Assembly: GCA_044352985.1 (NCBI GenBank)
Contig: JBILCU010000007.1
Span: 124,001 to 188,000, forward strand
From: JADJDM01 sp044352985
GTDB taxonomy: Bacteria > Bacteroidota > Bacteroidia > B-17B0 > Aurantibacillaceae
DNA length: 64,000 nucleotides
Direction: 5' to 3'
Position numbers and translations under genes: made by a program. Positions within the stretch are counted from its first letter, which is position 1, and each line of letters opens with the position of its first letter. The notes under the pieces were generated by a model. That model did not search any database. It was not told the DNA's origin and saw nothing but the letters and a program-made list of their open reading frames with translations. This document shows positions 35,882-45,800 of this stretch, in pieces.

Positions 35882-38800
35882 TGAAAAAAATAACTATTTT
35901 TTTATTGTTTTTTTTCTACTCATTTGTTTCATTTTCTCAGGGAGATGAGCCTTGTAATGCAACGCCTTTAACACCAGGTTCCACCTGTAGTTTTTCTAAT
36001 TATTCATTAGCAGGTTTAACTCCTACTGCAGGACCACCTGCCCCTGGTTGTGCTAGTTTTGGTCCTAGCCCGGATGCTTGGTTTAGTGTAGTTGTACCTA
36101 GTTCAGGCATATTGATAATTGATTCAAATACGGGATCAATTACTGATGGGGGCATGGCAGCATATTCGGGTTCAAGTTGTAGTAATTTAAGTTTAATCAA
36201 TTGTAATGATGATGGAAGCGCCAATGGGCTGATGCCATATCTCAACTTAACTGGATTAACTGCAGGAGCAACAATTTATATTCGTTTTTGGGATTATAGT
36301 GATGGAACAGGTACATTTAGTTTATGCGTGCAAGCAGGAACCCCGCCACCGCCTCCACCTCCTCCAGGACAGGGAGAAAATTGCACCAATCCAAATCCAT
36401 TTTGTAGTCAGCCAATTAGTTATCCTGCAGGTACTGGTGGTGCAGTACAAGCACCTACGGGTCCAGACTATGGATGTTTATTTTCTCAACCAAATCCGGC
36501 GTGGTTTAATATGCAAGTTGCGAATTCAGGACCAATTGATTTTAGTTTAACGGCTGGATCTGACATTGATTTTATTATTTGGGGACCTTTTACCACGCCT
36601 ACAGGTGCATGCCTAGCGGGGTTAACCGCTGCTAATACAGTAGATTGTAGTTTCTCGGGTTCTGCAACAGAAACACCTTCTATACCAAACGCAATTTCTG
36701 GAGAATATTACATTATTATGATTACTAATTATTCCGGAGTTGCTCAACCAATTAATTTTTCACAATCGGGTGGAACCGGAACTGCAAATTGCGATATCTT
36801 ATGTAACATATCTGGTTTTACAGGTACTCCAGGCCCTTGTCAAAGTGCTACAAATACCTTTAATGTTACAGGGACTTTAACAACAACTTCTCCACCTGCT
36901 GCGGGTACTTTAACTATTTCTTCAAGTTGCGGAGGTACACCATTAGTTTTTAATCCACCATTTTCTACAAGTTTAACTTATACTTTAACCAATGTTCCTG
37001 CAGTAGTAGGTAATTGTACATTAACAGCTGTTTACAGTGCTGATGCAACTTGTACACGAACTGTTACAATTGCATCTCCAACTCCATGTAATTCATGTAC
37101 AATAACTGCTTCTAATGATGGGCCTGTTTGTGCAGGTCAAACAATAAATTTATCTGCTACGGCAGTTAATAATGCAACATATGTTTGGAGAGGCCCTGGT
37201 GGTTATTTAACAACTGGGCAAAATGTTAGCATTAATAATACTACTTCTACAATGAGCGGTACCTATTCGTTAACAGCAATTTTAACTTCAGCCTCAGGTC
37301 AAATTGATTCTTGTGTTTCAACAACATCAGTAACAATTAATCCAATTCCACAAGTAAATGCCGGACCAGATGATACATTGTGTGTTGGTCAAACTTCAGT
37401 AATTAATGCAAGCGGTGCCACATCATATGCATGGAACAATGATGCTACTTTAAGTTCTACTTCTATTGCAAATCCTGTAGCATCACCATTAGTAACAACA
37501 ACATATACTGTTACTGGAACTTCATCAGGTTGTTCTGCCTCAGATCAAATTACAATTGTTGTTGTTCCAAATTATACGGTTACAACAAATCCGGTAAATG
37601 TATTTTGTTTTGGAGATTGTAACGGGGCTATTGGCACGTTAATAAATCCAAATAGTGGTCCATTTGCTAATTACACTTATCAATGGGATAATGGCGCTAC
37701 AACGCCAAATTTAAATGCTATTTGTGCTGGAACTTATGTTTTAGACATAGTTAATAATGTTGGATGCACTCAAACAATTTCAGTTACAGTGAATTCTCCA
37801 ACTGAAGTTGTTTTAACAGAAACGTCAAATACTCCGGTTTTATGTAGCGGAGGCAGTAATGGCTCTTCAAGTGTTTTAGCAAATGGTGGTAATCCAGGTT
37901 ATTCATATTCTTGGTTGCCTTTAGGTGCAGTTGGTACAACAAACAATTCATTAACTGCAGGAACCTATACTATTATCGCTACCGATCAAAGTGGTTGTTC
38001 TGATACAATAAATGTTATAATAAATCAGCCAACTGCATTGTTAATTGATAGCATTAGAGATACAACTATTTGTATTGGTCAGGCTAGCAGTTTAAATGCT
38101 CTAATATCAGGTGGAACTCCTCCATATCAAATTAATTGGAATAATGGAACTACGATTTTAAATGGTAATAATATTATTGTTAACCCTATATCATCTACAT
38201 CATATTCATTAAATGTTGTAGATGCAAATAATTGCGTTTATCAAAATCCTCCAATAAAAGTGGTTAATGTAAATCCTCCACTTCAAATTAATTCAATTGT
38301 TGGTTCCTCAATTTGTGAAGGGAATAAAAAAAATGTAAGTGTTTTAAGTAGCGGAGGAAATGGTAACTATACTTATACATGGTCACCTTCTGCTCATGTA
38401 ACTCCTTTAAATGCAAGTTCTTCAAGTGTTGATTTAAATCCGCCTTCTACTACTAGTTATACGGTAATTGTTAACGATAATTGCGGAACGCCAACCGCAC
38501 AAACAAATTTTATATTAACTGTAAATCCAAAACCTGTTTTAAGCATTACTCCATCAAAATTATCTGGTTGTGAGCCTCTTTCATTAACCCTCGTAGGTAC
38601 AAGCAGTAATTCTCCTGTATCTTGTTTATGGTCGTTTGGAGACAATTCTACTTCAACTGTTTGTGGAAATGTTCCTAAAACTTTTGTTAACGATGGAGTT
38701 TATCAGGTTTCATATACTATAAATGATGCAAATGGCTGCTCTAATACTGTTTTTAAGAATATTACAGTTCATCCATTGCCGGTAGCCATATTTAATGCTT

Positions 38801-39306
38801 ATCCACAACCTGCAAGTATTTTAGAGCCGGAGTTAACCTTCTATAATTTCACAGATGCTAATGTTGTTTCACAATCATGGGAATTCGGTGATTCAATTTA
38901 CGCCACTTCTACCTTGCCTAGACCAACACATATTTATTCTAATCCAGGTATTTATAATGTAACTTTAGTTGTTGTTACTGATAAAGGATGTAGAGATACT
39001 ACCGTACAAAATGTTATAATTGAGGAAAATATTTCATTGTATGTTCCAAATTCATTTTCACCAGATGATGATGGTAAAAATGATTTTTTTACTGCATATG
39101 GCGTGGGTATTGATCTATTTAAAATGAGTGTTTTTGATCGTTGGGGGCAGATTATAAAAGTTACAGATAATATGAATGAAGGATGGGATGGAATATTGGC
39201 TAGTGGTAAAAAAGCAGAAGTTGGTGTGTATATTTACAGAATTGAAGCAACAGATATTCGTAAAATTAAGCGAGTATTATTGGGACATATAAATTTAGTG
39301 AGGTAA
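35881..39306 (+). CDS. Giant T9SS type B surface protein with pre-peptidase-like and PKD domains
   Basis: 1141 aa. Signal peptide 1-20. First beta domain about 22-155 (DAWFSVVVPSSG ... AGATIYIRFWDYSDGTG), then a proline linker (PPPPPPPPG near 157-163), then a second beta domain about 168-305 (PDYGCLFSQPNPAWFNMQ ... YYIIMITNYSG), which is closely similar to the N-terminal domain of the 39820 gene. Ig-like and SprB-type repeats follow (VFCFGDCNGAIG, PVLCSGGSNGSS), two PKD domains (CLWSFGDNST, SWEFGDSIYA), and a type B T9SS sorting domain (FSPDDDGKNDFFTAYG, FDRWGQIIKV). Probably a surface adhesin. Confidence 0.88.
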   Translation: MKKITIFLLFFFYSFVSFSQGDEPCNATPLTPGSTCSFSNYSLAGLTPTAGPPAPGCASFGPSPDAWFSVVVPSSGILIIDSNTGSITDGGMAAYSGSSCSNLSLINCNDDGSANGLMPYLNLTGLTAGATIYIRFWDYSDGTGTFSLCVQAGTPPPPPPPPGQGENCTNPNPFCSQPISYPAGTGGAVQAPTGPDYGCLFSQPNPAWFNMQVANSGPIDFSLTAGSDIDFIIWGPFTTPTGACLAGLTAANTVDCSFSGSATETPSIPNAISGEYYIIMITNYSGVAQPINFSQSGGTGTANCDILCNISGFTGTPGPCQSATNTFNVTGTLTTTSPPAAGTLTISSSCGGTPLVFNPPFSTSLTYTLTNVPAVVGNCTLTAVYSADATCTRTVTIASPTPCNSCTITASNDGPVCAGQTINLSATAVNNATYVWRGPGGYLTTGQNVSINNTTSTMSGTYSLTAILTSASGQIDSCVSTTSVTINPIPQVNAGPDDTLCVGQTSVINASGATSYAWNNDATLSSTSIANPVASPLVTTTYTVTGTSSGCSASDQITIVVVPNYTVTTNPVNVFCFGDCNGAIGTLINPNSGPFANYTYQWDNGATTPNLNAICAGTYVLDIVNNVGCTQTISVTVNSPTEVVLTETSNTPVLCSGGSNGSSSVLANGGNPGYSYSWLPLGAVGTTNNSLTAGTYTIIATDQSGCSDTINVIINQPTALLIDSIRDTTICIGQASSLNALISGGTPPYQINWNNGTTILNGNNIIVNPISSTSYSLNVVDANNCVYQNPPIKVVNVNPPLQINSIVGSSICEGNKKNVSVLSSGGNGNYTYTWSPSAHVTPLNASSSSVDLNPPSTTSYTVIVNDNCGTPTAQTNFILTVNPKPVLSITPSKLSGCEPLSLTLVGTSSNSPVSCLWSFGDNSTSTVCGNVPKTFVNDGVYQVSYTINDANGCSNTVFKNITVHPLPVAIFNAYPQPASILEPELTFYNFTDANVVSQSWEFGDSIYATSTLPRPTHIYSNPGIYNVTLVVVTDKGCRDTTVQNVIIEENISLYVPNSFSPDDDGKNDFFTAYGVGIDLFKMSVFDRWGQIIKVTDNMNEGWDGILASGKKAEVGVYIYRIEATDIRKIKRVLLGHINLVR

Positions 39307-39364
39307 ATAATTGATATGTTTGTAATTTGCTTAGTATAAAGTTAATTTTTAGTTAATTATTTTT

Positions 39365-39372
39365 TAAATTTG
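39365..39372 (+). promoter_or_regulatory. -7 element before the third small-plus-giant pair
   Basis: TAAATTTG, 15 nt before the ATG at 39388. No matching -33 TTTG was seen. Confidence 0.5.
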
Positions 39373-39387
39373 GTAAAATAGATAGTT

Positions 39388-39798
39388 ATGAATCTAGAAA
39401 AATTTGTTTTAAAACATTTTTGTGTTTTTCTTTTTGTGTTTTTTTCCGTTCAATTGTTAGGTCAAAATACTAAGGAAATTAAAGCAAAAGAACCTGTTAA
39501 TACTCAGGTTTATAACAATCAACAAAACTATGATTTCGGTAATAAATCAGTAGCTACACAATCTAAAGATGTTGGGCAAAAATTACCGTCTGTTCACTAC
39601 ATTAATGAAGATGATATTTATCAAGGTAGACAAAAAGAAATATTAAATAATTTAACTGTTAAGGAAATACCTGCTGATTTTCCTAAATACCAAAAAGGAA
39701 AAGGAATAAGATGGTACAATGAAGAAATGGATAATTATTACAGATTACACCCTGCAATAGTGACTGAATTGGTAAGAAAAAAATTATTAGGATATTAA
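39388..39798 (+). CDS. Small secreted protein preceding the largest T9SS protein
   Basis: 136 aa, hydrophobic N-terminus (about 8-26, LKHFCVFLFVFFSVQLLGQ) acting as signal peptide. Mature part is Gln/Asn/Lys-rich with a conserved-looking C-terminal block (IPADFPKYQKGKGIRWYNEE, then YRLHPAIVTELVRKK). Not recognised. 21 nt separates it from the giant gene; own -7 box, so probably the first gene of the pair's operon. Confidence 0.65.
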   Translation: MNLEKFVLKHFCVFLFVFFSVQLLGQNTKEIKAKEPVNTQVYNNQQNYDFGNKSVATQSKDVGQKLPSVHYINEDDIYQGRQKEILNNLTVKEIPADFPKYQKGKGIRWYNEEMDNYYRLHPAIVTELVRKKLLGY

Positions 39799-39819
39799 AT
39801 TTACATATATTATTTAAGT

Positions 39820-42800
39820 ATGAAAAAATACAGTGTTTTAATTGTATTGTTGTTTTTAATAGGAATAAAATCATTCTCTCAGGGAAACTCTTGTGCCCAA
39901 GCAACTCCCTTTTGTGATGCACCTGGTGGTGCAGGAGTAACATTTTCAAATTCAACCAATACGAGTGCCCCTACTGGCCCGTCTTATGGATGTTTAATTG
40001 GAACGCCTAATCCAACTTATTTTTTTATTAAAACAACGGCAGCTGGTAACATGACATATAACATAAGTCAGGTAAGACCTAATGGAACTACTATAGATGT
40101 TGATTTTATTGCCTGGGGTCCATTTTCAAATTATTACACTATGTGCAGTAATTTAACAGGAGCTTGTGCAGGTTCTCATAATTGTTCAGGTAATATTGAA
40201 GATTGTAGTTTTTCTGCTGCTGCAACTGAAACGATGACAATTGCTTCGCCTGGTGCAGGTAGTTATTATTTAATAATGATTACAAACTATTCTGGGTTAT
40301 CTGGAAGTATTACTTTCGCACAAACTGGTGGTCCGGCATCTGATTGTTCAATTACTTGCCCAAATGTTCTTTCTGGAGACGGTATTGTATTGCCTGGTGA
40401 AAATCCTTTACCAGCAACTGTTTCTTGTGGGGCAGCTCCTTTTACAATTAAAGCATCAAATAATACTGGTTTTGGAAGTCCAATCTCACCTGGTGTAATG
40501 ATATCATTTAATAATAATGCAAATACCAATAATAATGTTACCTGGTATGAAAATGGTACAAATGTGGCTTGTTTTGGGCCATCTGCTCCTTGCCAACCAT
40601 TAACTACAAATACCAATATGGATCTGCAATTTTATTTTGCGTCACCGACTGCTGTTAATACATTTTCACTATGCGAAACAAATTCCACTCAACCTAATAT
40701 GACCTATACAGTTGAGGATTTAGCTTCGGGAAATTTAATTACTTCGGGCACTTGGACAGATGATGGAATTTGTCAAACAATTGCTATTCCTGCAGGCGCA
40801 ATAACAGGTGTTGCAACCTTTACTTCTTCTTGTGGATCTTGTTTAACATCTACTGATTATGGTTATGCATCCTTTAATCCCTCTGTTGCTGGACCAGGAA
40901 TACATACTATAACTTATACCTATAATCCCGGTGGTAATTGTGCTCCATTTACTTTTACAAAAACGATTACAGTAACTACCCCAAGTTTTTCAGTTGCTGC
41001 AACTCCAACAGCAGTTTGTTCAGGTTCAAGTACAACTTTAACTGCAACAAATTCACAATCTACATTAACATTTACGAATACCACTGACTTTAATGTTCCT
41101 GATAATAATACAACTGGTATTTCATCCAATATAAATGTTTCTGGTTTAACAGGTAATGTTGGAACAAATTTAGTAAGTGTATCTCTTAATATTAATCATT
41201 CATTTGATGGGGACTTAGATATTTCTTTAAGATGCCCAAATGGTACCATCATTCTTTTATCCACAGATAATGGTGGCGCAGGAGATAATTATACAAATAC
41301 AGTTTTTACTGCAATAGCTACAAACGTGATTGGCAGTGCAGGTAATAATGCGGCCCCATTTACAGGAAATTATGCACCTGAACAAGCTTTCTCAGGATTA
41401 AGCGGATGTAGTATGAATGGGACATGGACTTTATTAATTGCTGATGATGGAATTGGTGATGTTGGTACTTTATTGGATTGGAGTATAACTTTTAACAACA
41501 CGTTATCATACTCTTGGGCACCGGCAACCGGTTTATCCGCAACAACCGGTTCGGTAGTTACTGCTAACCCAACAGCAACAACAACTTACACAATAACAGG
41601 TTCAGATGGTTCAGGCTGTAGCGCTACTCGAACAATAACCGTTAATGTATTGCCTTCACCTACAATGACTAGTGCAAATGCTGTAACCATTTGTAGTGGT
41701 GATGCTGTAAATTTAAGCTTGACAAGTGATTTAACTTCTACCTATTCTTGGGTAGCGGCTAATAATGCAAATGTAACTGGTGAAAGTACAACAGCACAAA
41801 CCGGTTCTCCAATAAATAATACACTTACAGTTACCAGTAATGCCGTTGAAACGGTAACCTATTCTGTTACTCCAACATCTACAGCAAATTCTTGTCCAGG
41901 GCCTGTTCAAACAGTTACTGTAACGGTAAATCCAAGGCCAACGATTTCAACAATGAGTAATATCAATACAGCCTGTATAAATACTGCAGTTACAGTTCCT
42001 AGTTTTACGGTTTTACCTACAGGAACAACAGTAAACTGGTCAAATAATAACTCTGCGATTGGAGGCTTAGGCGCATCTGGTACTGGTAATATAGGTTCTT
42101 TTACACCTACATCGCCAGGTGTAGCTACTATTTCTGCTAATGCCACCGTTGGTACTTGTACCATGACACCGGTAACTTTTTCAATTACTGTTAATGCATT
42201 ACCAAATGTTACAGCAACTTCTACTACAGCATGTAGTGGCCAATCAGCATCCATTACTGCTAGTGGTGCAAATACATATTCTTGGAACACCGGACCTACA
42301 ACGGCTACATTAACCATTAATCCTGCAACTACTACTACAACCTATACTGTTACAGGTACAAATACAGTAACAACTTGTACAAACACTGCAACAGGAACAA
42401 TTACAATTACTCCAGGTCCGGTAATGACAAGCCCGAATACAGGAGTAACTTGTTCTGGTGCAAATGCAAATTTCCCGTTAACATCTAACATTGCAGGATC
42501 AACCTATTCATGGATCGCAACTAGTAATACCAATGTTACAGGAGAATCAACAACAGCACAAGCTGGAGCAATAATTGGAGATATTTTAACTAACACATCT
42601 GCAGCTGATCAGGATGTAATTTATACAGTTACTCCAACAAATGGTTCTTGTGCTGGGACTCCACAAACAGTTACAATTACAGTTTCGGTAAATCCAGCAA
42701 TAACAGGAACACCTTCAGCTTGTTTAGGCGCAACTAGTCAACTTACAGGTTTCGGAAATCCTGCAATAACTAATCCTTGGACTTCATCAAATATTGCAAT

Positions 42801-45800
42801 TGCAACTGTGAGTTCCAGCGGTTTAGTTACTTCTGTTAGTGTTGGAAGTACAACTATTACTTACACAGACGATAATGGATGTTTTCAAACGATAACGTTT
42901 GTTGTTTTGCCAAGTCCAACAATTACAGGTACTTTATCTGCATGCGTTGGTGCAACTTCTCAGTTAACGGGCAGTGGATCAGCAGCAGCAACAAATCCTT
43001 GGGTTTCTGCATCAACAAGTGTTGCTACTATCTCTTCAAGTGGTTTAGTAAGCGCAGTAGCATCTGGTAATACAACTATAACGTATACAAATAGTAGTGG
43101 CTGCCAAGCAACAGCAACATTTACTGTAAATCCTTTACCAACAATTACCGGAACATTATCAGCTTGTGTTGGAGTAACTAGTGCATTAAACGGTTCAGGA
43201 ACACCTGCTGCATCAAATCCTTGGCAATCTTCTAATACAGCAGTAGCAACTATTACTTCAGCTGGTATAGTGTCTTCAGTTTCATCAGGAAATTCAACAA
43301 TTACTTTTACAACAAATAATGGTTGTAGCTCTACTGCAACATTTACAGTTAATCCAACACCTTCAATAACTAATTCGATCGTAACAACAACTGGTTGTGG
43401 AACTGCAACAGCTAATTTAACTCCTACTTCAACAGTTGCAGGCACAACATTTAACTGGACAGCAAGTAGCTCAGGTGGAACTCTAAGTGGTTTTAGTGCA
43501 AACGGAACAGGAAATATAAATGAAACAATAACCAACTCAGGCACAACATCAGGTACAGTAACTTATGTAATAACTCCTGTTGCGAATGGGTGCTCTGGAA
43601 CACCTGTAAATTATTCTGTTGTTGTAAACCCAGGCCCAACTATAACAAATGTGATTACAACAACTACTGGTTGTGGAACAGCAGTAGCTTCATTAATTCC
43701 TACTTCGAATGTTGCTGGAGCAACATTTACATGGACTTCTACTAGTACAGGTGGAACATTAACAGGTAATTCAGCTAATGGAAATGGTTCAATTAATGAA
43801 TCGATTACTAATTCAGGTAATTCAACTGGAACAGTAATTTATTCAATTACACCAAGTGCAAATAGTTGTAATGGACCAGCAGTTACTTATTCAGTAGTTG
43901 TAAATCCATTGCCTCAAGTTACAAATACTATTAACAATACAACTGGTTGTGTAACTGCAGTTGCTTCATTAAGTCCAACTTCAAATGTTACAGGTGCAAC
44001 TTTTAATTGGACTGCTACAAATACATCTGGTACTGCAACTGGATTTTCTAATGGTACTGGGACCGTTAATCAAACTTTAACGAATTCTGGTTCCGGAACA
44101 GCAACAGTTGTTTACGCAATTACAGCTTCAGCGGCAGGTTGTTCGGGAACACCAGTTAATTACACCGTAACAATTTACCAAAATCCAACCATTACAGTTT
44201 CCGGAACATCTTCTTATTGTTCAGGAGGAAACTCAGTTTTAACCGCATCAGGAGCAAACACTTATACCTGGTCTCCTTCAGCAACTTTAAGTGCATCAAA
44301 TGGGAATAGCGTAACTGCAAGTCCTACTTTAACTACAATATATACTGTAAATGGTACTGACGCCAATACTTGTGTAGGAACAGGAACTTTTACTTTAACG
44401 GTATATGCTAATCCAACTGCAATTAATTTTTCAGTAACACCATCTGCATGTAATGCTCCAACGGGTTCAGTTACAATAAATAATAGTACAGGTGGTTCTC
44501 CTGCATACCAATATAATTTTAATAATTTAGGTTTCAGTTCAACAACAAGTTATACAGGATTAGCTGCAGGCTCTTATTCTATTATTGTTAGAGATCAAAA
44601 TAATTGTACTTTTTCAACATTTGCCAACATAGTAACTGCTACTGGTCCTACAGCTGTATTAACTACTCTGGAAAAAGATAGTTGTGGAAGAAATACTGGG
44701 GTAATTCAAATTAATACCGTAACAGGTGGTACGCCGGGCTATCAATTTAGCGTTGATAATTCTGCATTATCCTCCACATCTATTTATCAAAATCTAGCTG
44801 CAGGCCCACATTCAATAGTTGTTACAGACAATGCAGGTTGTTCGTATGCAACTTCTGTAACAATTCAATCACTTACTGGGCCAACAGGTTTTTCTACTCA
44901 AGTTACAAATGAAACATGTAGTAATGCCAATGGAGTAATTACCGTAAATAATGTAAATGGAGGAACAGCAGCCTACACTTATAGTTCAAATGGATCTGCT
45001 TTTGGGGCAACGGCATCTTTCACTAATCTACAGGCAGGAACATACACAGTTGTGGTAAAAGATGCAAACACGTGTACTTTTACTAATCAAGTTGTAGTAA
45101 CAAATAGTCCAGCACCAACTGCAGTAGCTTCAACAATTCAAAACTCGGTTTGCAATCAGAGTAATGGATCTATAACTTTAGGTGCGGTTACTGGAGGTAC
45201 ATCTCCGTTTACTTTCAATATCAATAATGGTGCTTTTGGAACATCAAATGTTTTTTCAAATTTATCAGCAAATACTTATACCATTGTTGTTAAAGATGCA
45301 AACAATTGTACTTTCACAACACAAGTTGTTGTGTCAAATACAAATTTAACTGTTCAGTTAACAAATTCAATTACAACAACAACAGGTTGCGAAACTGCAA
45401 TTGCTAATTTAAGCCCTACAGCAAATCAACCAAATGCTACCTTTAGTTGGACTGCCACAAATACAGGTGGTACAATTACTGGTTTTACTGCTACAGGCAC
45501 AGGTAATATAAATGAAGTTTTAATAAATAATAGTAATAGTCAGGGTACTGTAACATATATAATTACCCCCTCAGCTAGCGGATGTACAGGTACACCATCC
45601 AGTTACTCTGTAGTAATTAATCCAAAACCAACTATTACAAGTCTTATAACACCAACTTCTGGATGTGGAACTGTAAATGCATTGTTAAATCCAACATCAT
45701 CTGTAACTGGTACATCTTTTAGTTGGACTGCTCAAAATAGTGGCTCATCACTTTCGGGTTATTCATCAACTGGTAATGGATCGATTAATGAAACATTAAC

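Noticed and set aside
42960..43544. Long minus-strand ORF (194 codons) opposite the giant adhesin gene
   Set aside because: It lies wholly antisense to repeat-rich coding DNA whose codon bias (few A/T-ending stop-like codons in that frame) leaves the opposite frame open; translation is Val/Pro-rich and matches no family. Same reasoning for 18018-18422, 40287-40616 and 41907-42317.
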